Assembly: GCF_965638725.1 (NCBI RefSeq)
Contig: NC_134960.1
Span: 2,110,501-2,174,500 of the forward strand
DNA: 64,000 bases
Source of the DNA: Aptenodytes patagonicus
Taxonomy: Eukaryota; Chordata; Aves; Sphenisciformes; Spheniscidae
Direction of reading: 5' to 3'
Shown here: in pieces, positions 11,978-23,974 of the stretch
Layout: every line of letters starts with the position of its first letter
How positions within the stretch are numbered: position 1 is the first letter of the stretch
Made by a program: the position numbers and the translations under genes
Notes under the pieces: model-generated
Told to the model about the DNA's origin: nothing
The model's input: the letters and a program-made list of their open reading frames with translations, nothing else
Databases searched by the model: none

Positions 11978-12883
11978 GCGTAAGCCCTGAGACACTTTTA
12001 CAACATCAGTGCAAAGTTGAAATAAAAAAAAAAAGACATCCAACTACACGATAATTTGAATATATTAACTCTGTCGCGATACAAATATTTTAAATAGAGG
12101 GAAGAACAATAAATTACGAATCAGCACACATTCATTTGTTGTTGTGGAAAGGCAATTAGGCAATAATAGTTCTCTAAGAATGAGGTAGCGGTATTTTAAA
12201 TATGACTGTGTTCCACAGAACTACTCTTATATAAGTTAAAAATAAAACACCTATTATGAATACTGGCTTTTCCTTTTTGTTTTGTGTCCCAAGCGAAGAA
12301 AAGCTTTCAACAGCCAGGACTTTTTCATCTTGAATCTTTAGATTATGCAGTATAAAAATAAGTTATTTAAATAAAATATAATAATAAATAAACTCTAGAA
12401 GTATGATGCCAATGAGCACCCATTAGATCCAAAGTTATCCTACAGACTCTCCTGGTCTTCACTATTAACAACTTAAAAGCCCACTGACAATATAAAAGAC
12501 ACATGAAAGGTTACGTTAGCAGTTCTGGCTGGCGGTGAGGCAGCCCCCTCCCTCCGCTCTTTCCCCTCCCGGCTTTCGCTCTCGGATGCTGCAGTTCCCC
12601 GGCTCCGCTCCCACCGGGCACCCGCGGGGAGTCGTCCCCCCCCCGAGCTGCTGTAGTAACTCGTTAGTGAAAAATGCATCATTTCAACTTAGATTTTGAT
12701 CTCTTTAGGAAGAGAAGACGATTATGAAGAAGCCTCCCTTCATTAAGAGGAACAGGAAGCAGATAATTTGGTTTTGGTAGGCGCTGCAGGAGGGGGTGAA
12801 TGAGTTAAGAGCTCAACCCCCTCGGCTGCCCGGTCCAGGCGTGATGCCCGGCTCCTCCCGGCCAGGCAAACCCTCCGGCCAGC

Positions 12884-13024
12884 CTTCCCGGGGGGTCGCA
12901 GCCCCCCGAGGGCTCGCATCCATCCCTCCCGAGGGGTCACATCCCTCCCGAGGGGTTGCATCCGTCCCTCCCGGGGGGGGTGTGTGTGGTGGTGTCACAT
13001 CTCTCCCAAGGGGTCACATCCCAC
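12884..13024. repeat. GC-rich minisatellite in IL13 3' UTR
   Basis: Imperfect tandem units of about 19-25 bp are built around ccctcccgaggggtcacat. At least five are visible, with variants gaggggttgcat, gagggctcgcat and aaggggtcacat. The region is G/C-strand asymmetric, may form G-quadruplexes in the DNA, and is likely length-polymorphic. Confidence 0.75.
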
Positions 13025-13416
13025 CTCGTGCCGGCTGGAAGAGCCGCAGGGCTGCGAGGGAGCGCTAAGGGCAGCGTCGTCCAGACGAGACCTCTCCCGC
13101 AGAGGCTGAGTAATGTCTAACACACGGCACTCGGACGGAAAGCTTGGGAGGTGCCAGGTGCCTGCCGGGAAGGGGACATTTCCTATCGCCCGGTCCCAGG
13201 CAGGCGGCTGAGCGACTCCGGGTGCCCGGCGTACCCGCTGGGACTTGCTTTTAGGATTGCACTGTGTTTAGGAGGGCTGGGGCAGAGCTGAGGAAGTGCG
13301 TGCAAGGAGGAGCAAAAAAAAAAAAAACTCTGCAAAACCTATTTTAAGAGCTACCAGCAGTAAGATCCCTGGGCTCGGGGCTGGCGGTGGCGGCTCTCGC
13401 TGGAGCAGCGCCCATC

Positions 13417-15382
13417 TCACTGTGCAGCCGACCTGGCCAGGCGCCTGTACATCCCCTGGGTGAAGTTCCCCAGCTCCGGCAAGAAGTTGCGCAGGTAGAT
13501 CTCGTTTTCATTGCTCAGGGAGCAGTTCTGGGAAAGGAAAAGCATAAAAGCGTTAGAGCTGACAGCAGGTTTTAGCAGCTCAGACGGCACGTAGCCAGGC
13601 TACCAGCCCAAGCAGATGGTTCGTTTCCATTGCCTCTGTCTCCCAAAGTGAATAATTCAGTTATGAGTTGTGAGGATCCCGCCCCGGGAGGTTGGGAATT
13701 TGTCCTTTACTGAGGACAAGCAGCCGGCCCCTGTGCCCAGCGGTGTGACCCCCATGGCCACCAGCTGGGGCTGACGGGGATGTTCACCCTCTTCCCATGG
13801 AGGCAAACTATCCTGCGGCGCTGCTCAGGTCTGCAATGCTCAGGTCTGGCCCCGTGCAAGATAACGAATACCGGCTTGATCAGTCCTGTGGGTACATCTG
13901 GGGAGCCAGCCCTGAAGCGGGGCCCATGCTCGGGAGCAGCCGGTGTGGGGGGCACGGCCGCTCCGGGGGCCGGAGCCGCACAGCGGGGCGGCGAGCGGGG
14001 AGGCTGCAGCTCCTGCTTACCGTCTTGCCGTGCAGGCTCTGCAAGTTGATGATGAACGGCTCGTAGTCTTTCTTGCACTTGGTGACTTTTGTGAGCGCCG
14101 TGGCAGCCTGGCACAGCAGCTCCTGCTCTGACAGCTGGTAAACACGGGGGGAAAAACATTTTTAGACCCAAGCAGTTGATTTAAGTTGATGCTACTTATC
14201 AAGGTGTCCAGGACTGGTGGGAGATTTCACAGCGACTTCCTAAACTGCTTTCATTTTACGGCTGTGATCGCAGCCCCGTGCGGTGCCTCGGGCCCTGGGC
14301 TGTGCCCAAAGGCCGGGGTCCGGGAGATCGGGCAGGGGCAGAGGCACCGGAGGCAGGTCTTCGGGCGCAGCCGGTATCGAGCCGTGTGCTCACCCCCAGC
14401 GACTAGCACTTGAGCAGCTCTTGCTCGGTGACTAATAAAACTACCTCTGCTACGTGGGCTGTGCACCGTGGCGAGGAGGGCACCGGCTATGTCTGTGTTT
14501 ATTACAAATACATTTTCTGCCTATCTCTCCATCATCTTTTACCGTTCGATCCGTGAAGGCGACCTGTGCCACTCGGGTGTCATTGCAGGGGACCTGGAGA
14601 GGCGACACAAGGGAGAGCCGTCATTATGAGACCATCATTATGAGACCGTCCCCGAGGAGCCGCCAGCTGCGCCCTCCCCCGGGAAGGCGCACTGTGTCCC
14701 CATTGCTCTCCGGCGGGGCACGGCATGCCTGCACCCCGGGTGCTGCCGCCGCCACCACCGAGATATACATGTTTCAGAAAATTGTTTCAAAACAGGCTCC
14801 TGGGAAGACAGGCCCTGGGTTTGCGCAGCACTTGCAAGCAGTTGTTTGGGAAGGGGTGGGATGGTCCCCGGGTGCTATGGACCGGCGCAGAGCAGGGACC
14901 CCCCCCAGCAGCTCACACAGTGCTGGGCCACCATGTCCCCATCACCAAGCTGCCCCGGTCACCCCAACACAGCTCAGCGTGTTGGACAGGGAGGTCTGGG
15001 GGAGGTTGTCTTGTTCCTCAGCATTTTTTTCTGCAATGTGCCCAATGTCAGGTGGAAAACTTCACCCTGCCCGACCCAGGCAGCCTCTTGTACCACCAAG
15101 TCAAGTGCTGAGCACCCAAAGTCTAAGCTGAAAGGGGCTGGGGTGCCCAAAGCACCAAGGAACATCATCATCATCATCATCATCAATAATGTTCCTCTGG
15201 TCTGTAAGTGAAGAAATGCCAGGAGGTGTAGCGGCATTTACCTGCACTCCTGCGTTGAGCTGTTGGATGCGGTGGGTGATCTCTGACAGCTTTAGTTTGG
15301 GAGAGGTAGTCATCAGCGGTCTGGAAGAAATGAGCTCGAGCAGGGAGAGGAGAGCAAAAGCAGCCTTCAGCGAGGGGAGCAT
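13417..15382 (-). CDS. IL13: IL13, interleukin-13 precursor (138 aa, four exons)
   Basis: IL-13 is a secreted Th2 cytokine acting through IL-13R-alpha1/IL-4R-alpha on epithelium, macrophages and B cells. Minus-strand exons are 15382-15242, 14593-14543, 14134-14021 and 13527-13417. The introns are all phase 0 with GT-AG ends. The 47+17+38+36 codons end in TGA. Residues 1-20 form the signal peptide. Recognisable blocks are PLMTTSPKLKLSEITHRIQQ, VPCNDTRVAQVAF, ELLCQAATALTKVTKC and LRNFLPELGNFTQGMYRRL. Four cysteines (50, 72, 84, 104) match the two conserved disulfides of IL-13. Sequons occur at Asn51, Asn103 and Asn123. The last-helix motif FLPELGNFTQG is characteristic of avian IL-13 as I remember it. 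Its place between RAD50 and IL4 in the same orientation supports orthology. No defect is seen. Confidence 0.96.
15163..15185. repeat. (CAT)n microsatellite in IL13 intron 1
   Basis: About seven and a half CAT units lie 57 bp inside intron 1 from the exon 1 donor. It is a simple repeat, probably polymorphic in length. Confidence 0.9.
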
Positions 15383-15466
15383 CCTGTCGCCGCTGTCCGA
15401 GCGCTTCCCGTGCTGGCTGGGCTGGCTGGCCAGGGCCTCTCTGCCTCGCTGCTTGGCAGAGCACCA

Positions 15467-15474
15467 TTTTTATA
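15467..15474 (-). promoter_or_regulatory. IL13: IL13 TATA box
   Basis: TATAAAAA on the minus strand lies 85-92 bp upstream of the IL13 start codon. It predicts a start site near 15440 and a 5' UTR of about 60 nt. It is the best TATA match near the gene. Confidence 0.75.
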
Positions 15475-15597
15475 GTCTCCATTGACTACCAAATATAGGT
15501 GTCTTCCTGTGCTGATCAGGCGAGACGGTGGGAAGTGCCATTCGCCCCAAAGAAGGGCATTATGTAATGACAGCGAAGACTTTTCGCCCTAACCAAC

Positions 15598-15666
15598 ATT
15601 ATCTGCTATTCAGCTACCATGCAGATTTTAATCACCTAATTGATAGATGAAGAGATACCGGGATAA
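15598..15666 (-). promoter_or_regulatory. IL13: Cluster of four GATA words upstream of IL13
   Basis: Within about 70 bp lie AGATAA on the minus strand (near 15599-15604) and, on the plus strand, TGATAG (15641), AGATAC (15653) and GGATAAG (15661). They are 215-285 bp upstream of the IL13 ATG. GATA3 binding near the IL13 promoter is established in mammals. Function here is inferred from density alone. Confidence 0.4.
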
Positions 15667-16740
15667 GAAGTCGAGAATCTCTCTTTGATGTTTGAGGCTC
15701 TATTTACTATCGAGCGTGTTTGTAACGTGCTGCATGTGGAAAACCATGAACGTGTGCACGACTTGACTTAACCAAGCACATTGCAAGACTCGAGTAAAGT
15801 CAAGCCATGACCTTATGTGTGGAGAAATATCTGCCAAAGCTTTCCTTCTCTCACCGATTCAAAAAAAAACAGTTACGCAGAAGGACCGGCTCCGGGATGC
15901 ATGTGGCTGGACGCCTGCCGGGCTCCTGGCTCCGGCCCTGGACGTCGATGTCTCATGTGGGACAGCACGACCCCAGCGAGCGTCTGGTTGAATTTAGCGG
16001 CGTTTCCCCGCCGTGTGCCGGGAGCCAGACCAGCCCTGCCGTCCAGGCGGGTCTGCGCCCAGGTGCTGCAGCCCGGGGATCGGCATCACCCTCAGGTTAG
16101 AAATCCAGGAGCCGAAGTGACACGAAAGCAGATATTTGCTTTTGCACTTGAACGTGTCCCTCTGCTGCCAGCTCAGCACCCACCTGCCCCGGGGGCACCA
16201 CCATCATGGGATGCGGGGCTGTTTTTCCCGTTGGCGTGGAGGACCTCTCCTCCCACATGGCCCCTTCTCCCCAGTAATGGCCCTGGGGACATGCCGGGAC
16301 CACTGTGGCCTGTGCCCCAGCTCAGCCATTGCCGGTGGAAAACGGCATCATGGGTGATGGCAGTGTTTCAGAGAAGGAAATGGCCTGCGGCTGCTGTCAG
16401 AGAGGAGCAGCTGAACCATGTATCAGAAAAAAAATTCATGTCGTGTGGCCATAATGGCAGCAGCTCCGGCAAGCTCAAGTAGCCAAAGTCAGATTTGAAA
16501 GAAAAGAAAACCTCAAAACTTTTATCAAGATGTTAAACATCTGCAAAGACAAAAAAAAAATGCTCTTGCATGTAAAGGAAGAAGTAGCTGAGGGGGTTTT
16601 CTGGCGTGTGGGTGTTTGGGTTTTAACTAGGACTTGCTCAGCTCTGTAGCACGTATCCCATCCTGCGAGGACGGCTCCTGCAGCGCCTGGCTCAGCACGG
16701 CACCTTTCAGCCCCGTGCGGTGCCATGCCCGTGGGCCACG

Positions 16741-16810
16741 ACATCCCACACCATCCCATGCCGTCCCACGTTGTCCCACACCATCCCACACCATTCCACA
16801 CCATCCCAGA
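16741..16810. repeat. 10-bp minisatellite, seven units
   Basis: Seven consecutive 10-bp units follow the pattern ccatcccaca with single-base variants (ccatcccatg, ccgtcccacg, ttgtcccaca, ccattccaca, ccatcccaga). It is an exact-period tandem array with no indel. Confidence 0.92.
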
Positions 16811-19800
16811 GGACACCAGAAAACCAACAGTAACTCAGGGATTCAAACCACCGCATCCTTGAGCAGAAGAGCAGACGTGAACCCGCAATTATTTCCCACC
16901 ATGGCTGAACTTGTGCTGTCAGTGGGAATTTTGTGGGAAAAAGGTTGACTTGCCAAAATGGCTCATTTCTTCTCCAAATTCTTAAATGCCTTTTCCCAAG
17001 TGCTGCAGCAAGCACAGGTGAAGCGGCTCGGTGCCAGCAGCACCTCATGGCTCTGCTCACGCCAACACCCGACGCTGTCGGGCAGTCCCGCGGTGCCGCT
17101 GCCCCGGCTCCGGCAAACCCCATCCAGGGGAGCCCCAGCCTTCACCTTATACCTGGTTAGAGGCTTGTAAATAGTTGTAAATTGTTTAATTCATTTAGAA
17201 ATTGTAGAAATATTTAAACTTTAACCATCTTTTTTTTTTTTCGGTAAAGTCAGTGTGTTGCATAGCCCGAGGAAGCGCTGAACTTCGCATTTCAAACAAC
17301 TCCCTTCCCATTTCACTGCATTCTTTTTGTACTGGAAGATCTAACATTACAATGGCAGGAGTGGGCTGCAGCACTCCACTTTCATTGCTTTTATTAGCCT
17401 GAAAGAAAATCGGTTTTTCCTGGAAAAAAAGATGGTGACGATTCCCAATCATTGAATTTCCTGCAAAATCGAAAGGCTGGGTCAGAGCCGGACGGGAGCC
17501 TGGAATTTTCCCATCGCAGGCATTGGGAGGAAGGTGTAGGAGCTGGTGTGCATCCAGCGCAGCACAGTACAGTGTGCGTGTGTCCATCTGTCCCAAAGCC
17601 AGTGTCCCTGGGTCCCTTGAGCCGGGATGCTGGAGCGGCATGCACCGTGGCCCCAGGGAAGACGTCTGCGGTCCCATGCCCTGTGCCCTGGCGTGGGGTC
17701 CGGCAGCGGCACGGTGGTCCCAGGGGGATTGCGGGGCCATGGGGGGCTGCGGAGGGTGGGACCCCCTTGGCTGGGAGCACCCCGTTCTGCAAAACCTGCG
17801 CAGAGAGCGTGTGTCACCTTCCCCACAGGCAGATAAAATCATTCCCCCAAACTATTGATATGGTAACATGAACCTGATGATGGGAAAAGCTGACATGTAT
17901 CAATTCGGCTCGTGTGGGTGGAAAATGATAGCTAGAAAGTGGAGCCCAGTTCTGAGAAACAGCGTTGAGCTGGGGGCTCGGGTGAGAGGTGGTGCGGGAG
18001 ATGGGATCGCAGCCCTTCGGGAGCGTCATTGGCCTGAAGGGAACCGAAATAGCTCGTTCAGAGCGTCTTCGGCTGCTCTGAGCGTTAAACCCAGCGGTGA
18101 TTGTGAAATAATAAGGGAAATTTCCACCTGTGCATCACCCCCAGCACTGGTGGCGAGACGGGCGCTGCCAGTCGAGCTGCCCTTCCTTAAGGGAGGGGAG
18201 CACGTGGGGCTGGGACACCACGTCCCCGAGCCCGCTGCTGCCGGCCGGGGTGGATGCAGGACCCCAGGCATGTGAACCCAGCCTGAACTGGGTCTCCTCG
18301 TCATGGAAGAGCCGGTTTTGCTTCCAGCTGTGGCCAGAGGCAGAACACAGGCAGGTCCCGGAGGCCCAGCAGCTGAGGGGGGGTCTGCGCCCACCCCGCC
18401 TCGCACCCCATGCTCTTCATGCCCGATTTAAGCCACCCCAAGCTGGTCTCCAACCAATTCAGAAAAATGATCCAAGTGGTTAATTTAGGTGTTGCAGTTT
18501 CCCCCATCGGGCTCTTCTTGCCCCCATGTGGAGGAGAGGCCGGGGGGGTGAAGGCGCACACTGGGCTGGCGCCGGTCGGACCTTTCCATAGCTGCATCTC
18601 TGGATGATGACACCAGAAAACAGAGGAACCAGCTGAAGAGGCCCTCAGGGCAACTGAAACCAGAAATTTTGCTTTGTTCTATGTCCAAAGCCGTGGCTTT
18701 TTTTCTCTTTCCTCTTTTTTTCCAGCAGCGAAGCCAGGGTTGGTTGCCCACAATCATCACACACAAAAGAAGAGCAGTGGGGTAGGCTGGAGCCGCGGCC
18801 ACCACCGGCACAGGACGGCATCACTGGACACGGATGGAATCAATGGAACTCAATGGAAATAAATAGGTATGGCTGATGGGTAAGTCAGATTTACAGCGGC
18901 TACAGCTCCCTGTGGCGGTGTCCCCGTCACCTTCCTGGCTCTGTAGGAAATGGGGGAACTATGGTCCATAATTTTAGATGGGCTGAATTTGTGCCTTTCC
19001 GGTTAAATAGGCAGGAGCTTCGTCTCAGTACCGGGCCGTCGCAGCGGCAGGCGGGAGGGGCGGGATGTTTCCCACCCAGCCGCATTTGGCTCAGGATGGG
19101 GAGAGGACCCCGGCACCGCGGGCAGGGAGGGCACCCGCTTCTCCCGGGCGATTCCCAGCGCCCGGCCGCCTATTCTCCTCCCGCAGCTTCCTAGCGCGCT
19201 CAGTACGTCTCCTCCTGCCTGTGGCAGCAGAGGGAGGCAGCTGTGCCGCCTCCACGCCTTCGCTTTAGCAGCCGAGTCCATCCCCACGGCAGCTGCACCG
19301 AGTCGTAGGTTTTGCGGAGCGACGGGATCATGCAATTAAGAAACAGCATCACAACTCATAAGGTCCAGTGGACGCTATAATTGAGGCGATATAAACAACT
19401 CCAGGTCTCTTCTATCATTTTTGAGGGCCTGATTTTGGACAACCCTACTACCCGTTTTCTTGTTTCCAATACTATTCCAGCTTTGCCTTTTATGAAATCC
19501 TCACTGAGAAGCCACAACATTTTTTTCTAGGCCGTTTCCTCGTGTGTGCTGCTCCTTACTTTCAAGAAGACGGTGGAGAAGTTAAATAAAACATTTTATA
19601 ACATAGAAAAAACCCCCAAATGTGGGTCATCATGTAATGTCTAGCATCAGCACATGTAATATCTCTTGAATCAGTGGCTGAGTTTACAAACTGTGAGTGT
19701 TTCAGACCCTGTGCTGGGGCAGCGGCGCAGCCCGGCCTGGCACGGGAGCCAACCTGCTTCCTTCAGCCGGTGCAGCTGGAGGGCAAGGCGCGCTACAGCT

Positions 19801-20532
19801 GCTGCAATTTATTTTTTCTGCATAAATCAAATTACACGGAGTAGGATGAAGCCGGATGAAGGAGCATTTGCAAATTGCATCACATTTCCCGAAGGTGTAA
19901 TCTTGCAGTAAGTAGAGAATAAGTGCTGGCTCCTGGCGGCTTGCCCCGGGGGGGGTAGTAACGAACTGTCATACTGAAATAGATTAGAAATGATACTTAG
20001 TGTGACATTTAAATGCTAACAGTGTTACATGGAGACATTAAATGATTATGCTTTTGAAAGCACCATCTATATTTATTGGTTTGGTTTGTGGTGTTTATTT
20101 GTAGATAATCACGTCTGTTTGGGTTTTTATTTTTAATTTTTTGGGCATGCAAAAGCCTTTTGCCTAAAATGGGGCATGCGGGGGAAAACTGGGCCTCCAC
20201 CGTTAGAAAATTCAAGGAGAAGTTGCTCCTGGAAGTAGCAAGTTATGTGTTCTGTAAGTCGCTTTTTTACTTCAGGCAGGTCAGAAAGCAGTTTTGGTTG
20301 GGGGGGGGAAAAAAAATAATTAAAAATTCATCTTCTCTGAAGTTTTAAACACCCAAAGTACTTCGGGCCAAGCAGCTGTCTCTGTAGCAGTCTGTAAGCA
20401 GGCAGCACAGTGTTGTGCTGCATGCGTATTATTGAAGGAAGCAGCAGCAAATCGAAGTATTGGTTTTCCACCGCTAATATAAATTCCACTTAGAAACAAG
20501 ACTGTTGTTCAGCCAGGGATGTCTTTAAGGCC

Positions 20533-20558
20533 TTTTTTTTTTTTTTTTTTTTTTTTTT
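20533..20558. repeat. Poly-T run (26 nt)
   Basis: An uninterrupted homopolymer of T. It could be the poly(A) tail of a minus-strand retrocopy, but I see no recognisable retrocopy body beside it. Confidence 0.85.
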
Positions 20559-21299
20559 CCCTAGTGAAAGTAGTTGCCACCTTGCTTACTAAGTGCAGAT
20601 AAACCGAAAATAAGCTACGCTACTGAAGAAATGAATGATGTGGCACAGAGGTGGGAGGAAAGTCATTTGCTTGAGCAGTGCATGCTGGAGCCCTCAGTCA
20701 ACTGCAGATTCCCGGCTCTCAAAGCATTCTCCGGGGCCGAGGCCGCAGTCAGGCCCAAATCCCTTGGAAGGGATTGATACCCAACTAACCCTTTCCCGGG
20801 CTGACCTGCCAACATTCGCCTGTACAGGCGTGGGAGGCTTTTGGTGCTCTCGGAGGGGTGCTGGGTGCCTGCTTGGCTACGAAATCACCGTCCCAGGCAA
20901 CTGCCGGATTCTTGGCTCCTGAGCCCACTGCAATCACACTCACTGATTGCTCTGTGAAAGCATTTAGAATTATTTTTAGTTGTCGTCTTCGGCTCTTAAA
21001 TCATGGCACATCGGAGTGAGCGTCTGCCTGTGGCTGTGCCTTCCTGGTGAAGGTGTGTGCGTCCATCGCTGCGCGGAGGACGGGTGCCGCGGAGCCGCTC
21101 TCCTGCGCTGGGGTTTCTCCGCTGGGGATCTGCCTCGGCTCCAATCAAAATGGCAAGTGGAGAGCCAGTTTCCGCACCGCTTTGTCACCTGCCCAATGAG
21201 TTACCACAACAAATCCGTGCCTCGCTTGCCTTAAAATGTCTCTGCTTGGTCCTGTACTACAGACAGCGTTGAACTTTGTGTAGCATCGTATACGTCAGT

Positions 21300-21660
21300 A
21301 AAGGCGACGACCCCCTTCCCCCCCCCCCCCCGATATTCCGCTCCTCTTGCCACCCTCGCCTTCAGTCCTCCACCCACAGGACGCGGCTGGACGGGAGGCC
21401 GAGCCTGACCGAGCCGGCCGGCCGGGACCACAGGCAGCTGCTGCGCAGCGGCTCCGTGGCGGTGGCCGTCGCCCGTGCGGCGAGGCAGGAAGCCGCGGCG
21501 GAGCAGGGATCCCCTTGACGTGGTGCTGGGGGCGGCTGACTGCGCCCATCCGCAGCAGCCCCGTTTCCTGTGGGTGCAGCGGGAGAGGCGGCGGCAAAGC
21601 CCGCTCCTCGGCCGGTCGCGGTGGGGGGGGGGGGCCCGTTTCTGTCCTCGCTCTCCCCGT
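21300..21660. promoter_or_regulatory. CpG-rich block in IL13-RAD50 spacer
   Basis: This stretch is markedly GC-rich with many CpGs (for example the gccggccggccgg region near 21410-21430 and repeated gcggc words), bounded by AT-rich sequence. It has no associated gene. It could be an orphan CpG island acting as an enhancer or as a promoter for a noncoding RNA. Long frames crossing it on both strands are explained by GC content. Confidence 0.4.
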
Positions 21661-22149
21661 GCTGCCCATGAGCAGCAGAAGATCATGGAAGTGTTCAAAG
21701 TTTCTCCCACGCTTGATTCACAAGAGCACTTTTTTTTGTTGTTTGTTTCCCGGTCCGTATCAAAACCATGGGGCTGGTGGTCTTTTTTAGCTCAGCTTTA
21801 GCTTAGTTTTTATAGCTGTTAGCTATAGAGGAGCCTATGAATTACTCAAATGAAAGGTGTGGAAAAAAAATCATTACGTGGATTATTTTTTGTCATTTTA
21901 ATACTGACACTTGACATAGGAGAGGTTAGTTTCCCACCACATTTTCTGTATTTTTTTCCAAGTTCTGGCAAAAAGTTTAATCCCCAAAGTGTGTGCGTGA
22001 GGATAAACTTTACAGCTGGGGAACAGAGAAAGGCTGATTTAGGCAAAAATGTGCCCAAACTACTTTATAGAGGAATTGCAAACCATGGCTTTAACTTGGG
22101 GGGAAAAAAAAGCACAGAATTCAGAAAAGTTGGGGAGTCGCTTCTGAAG

Positions 22150-22480
22150 ATAATGTAATTCTTCATGAGCTGGGATGTATGTGTCATGCTAAAATAAACA
22201 GGTAGTACAGGAAAATTTGAAAATTCAAAGTCTTTTTTTTTTCTGTTGATTATATCTTTAAGAAAATTCCCCTTCAGGAAGTAGTACTAGAGTCAGTGAA
22301 GCTTCTTATTTAAAACTGCAAACGTAATGCATGTTAGCAGCATTTTCCTTTGCCTTCTCTTCCCTCCCCCCCCTCCTCAGTTTGGTGTTAATTGCTTTTT
22401 TAGGGGATTGGTGAAAGAGCGTAATTGCTAGGAAGTCCCATTCATTTGCTTATCTCTGAGTGGTTTCCCGATGACTGGGG
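22150..22480. promoter_or_regulatory. AT-rich candidate regulatory block with GATA-RUNX word pair
   Basis: The block contains TTATCT (22450-22455, a GATA word on the minus strand) five bases from GTGGTTT (22460-22466, a RUNX word on the minus strand). Nearby are GTGTTAATTG and GCGTAATTGC homeodomain-like words. It is about 1.5 kb past the 3' end of RAD50 on the IL13 side. In mammals, GATA3 and RUNX proteins act at Th2-locus elements. The functional call is inference. Confidence 0.3.
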
Positions 22481-23974
22481 CCACCCTGACTCTAGTGACT
22501 TGCAGTTTCACAAAATTCAGGTGGAAATAATCCTTAGTTCAAGTGCTCGGTTTCTGGCATTGCCCTTTAAGGCACCTACTGCCAAGTCCACTTAACCCTC
22601 TGGCCACGGAGAAGGCCGAAGAATCAGACCCGGGGTACCGTTGGGTTTCGTCTTTTTTGGTGCAGATGTTGCCGGCACCCTTTAGTGGGCGGTGTCGGCG
22701 GTGGGATGATTTAAGGTGAGGGGCTCAGCAGAGCCAGGAAGGAGCCAGAGCACAGCCCCCGCGGGCAGGCAGGGCCACGCTTCGCCCTGCCCTCGGGCAA
22801 AGGCCTCCGGGCACCGGGGCGCGTCCCGGGGCTGCCTCTGTCCGTGGTGCTTAACCGGCCCCGGGCCCTGCCTGCACCTGCCGGGTTTGCCCGCACTCCT
22901 ACCCCTCTTCTCGCTCGCTTTTGGAAACTGCTCTTCATGCCTGCGAAGTAAAGGGATTCCTGCATCCTGAAGGAGGAGGAAGGCAGCGTGCAACCTTCTC
23001 AGCCTCATCTGCGTATTTGTCAAAGACAAATGTCCTGACGTTACAGAGATTAACTTTTTTTTCATGGTGATTTACAGATTCTTCCTCTGAAACTGAGCTT
23101 GGGTCATAGGCTGTCTGCCAAGGAGGTTCAGCTGATCACTGCTTACAACTTTAAAGAGTTATAAGTCCAGCTTCTCTTTGTGAACTTGTACCCAGTACCC
23201 AGAGTTCAAGGTAGAAGAGGTGCCCCCTTACTTGGTTATGAAGAAACAAAAGACCCAGAAATTGCATCCCCCAGGGCTTGCGTGGCTTCAGAGGTGGCAA
23301 GGCATGTTGCTGAGGAACCCTTGTCTGAAACGTCAGGACTTGTGATGATCAGGTCCTTTGTATTTTGAAGCCTGCCATCCCCACTGGCTTTCTAGTGTTG
23401 TTCTGAGTGGTAGGTTCCCCTTGGCCTACGTTCTGTACGGCCATCGGGTGTTGCTGTACCAAGGAAAAGAGCTTCAGGAAGAACTCTGAGCGGTGTAGGT
23501 GAAGCTTAGCATCCATATAAATTAACTCTCTAAGGCATTTTTGTATCATTTCCACAGAACTTGATTGTATCTCATGGAGATGACATAGCGCTCATAAATG
23601 TCATCATCTTAAAGCAGCAGAGAGGGAAATGACACTAAGCAAAGAGAACGTGGTTAAAATATGCTTCTGTCACCCATTCACACATTCGTCTAGTTAGAGA
23701 CGGGACCGTCCTTTATTCTAAAGAAAGCTGTTATACTTTGTGAAGATTCTGTCTTTGAACAACCAGAGTAATGTTACCTCGTAGAGAAAGAAGTAAAAGT
23801 TCTCTTTGAATCTTCTGAATTTTGCATAGACTTAGGTGAGCAGCTATGAACACGCCTTAGATACCAATCGGTCCTGAACTTGCCGTAACGCAGTGATGGA
23901 GAGCGAGCCCTGTCCTATCGACAGAGCTGCAGCTATTCCAAGGAATCTGCATCTGGATCTCCCCACCAGGACAT

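Larger units (their letters stand above)
11955..13416 (-). other. IL13: IL13 3' UTR with AU-rich element
   Basis: The first good minus-strand AATAAA after the IL13 stop is at 11977-11972, which implies a 3' UTR of about 1.45 kb. The distal half is AT-rich and has the nonamer TTATTTATT on the minus strand (12391-12383) plus further ATTTATT words (near 12108-12113). This is the class of AU-rich element that destabilises cytokine mRNAs. The proximal half is GC-rich and includes a minisatellite. If an unrecognised signal is used, the UTR would be shorter. Confidence 0.55.
15680..23970. other. IL13-RAD50 spacer, no gene recognised
   Basis: These 8.3 kb contain no exon I can assign. Long overlapping frames (for example 15817-16482 plus and 17195-17842 minus) are GC-driven and unlike known proteins. 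Contents that can be named are a 10-bp minisatellite (16741-16810), a T26 run (20533-20558), a CpG-rich block (about 21300-21660), an AT-rich block with a GATA/RUNX word pair (about 22150-22480) and another GC-rich block (about 22680-22920). Confidence 0.55.

Noticed and set aside
12796-13068. Repetitive Pro/Ser-rich frames on both strands
   Set aside because: Produced by the minisatellite in the IL13 3' UTR.
14454-15131. 225-codon plus-strand frame
   Set aside because: It is antisense to IL13 exon 2 and lies mostly in IL13 intron 1; GC-driven, with no domain.
15817-16482. 221-codon plus-strand frame in the IL13-RAD50 spacer
   Set aside because: Overlapping frames occur on both strands with compositional bias and no resemblance to a family. 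No splice or promoter support.
16741-16810. CRISPR-like array
   Set aside because: The 10-bp units are contiguous with no spacers. It is a eukaryotic minisatellite.
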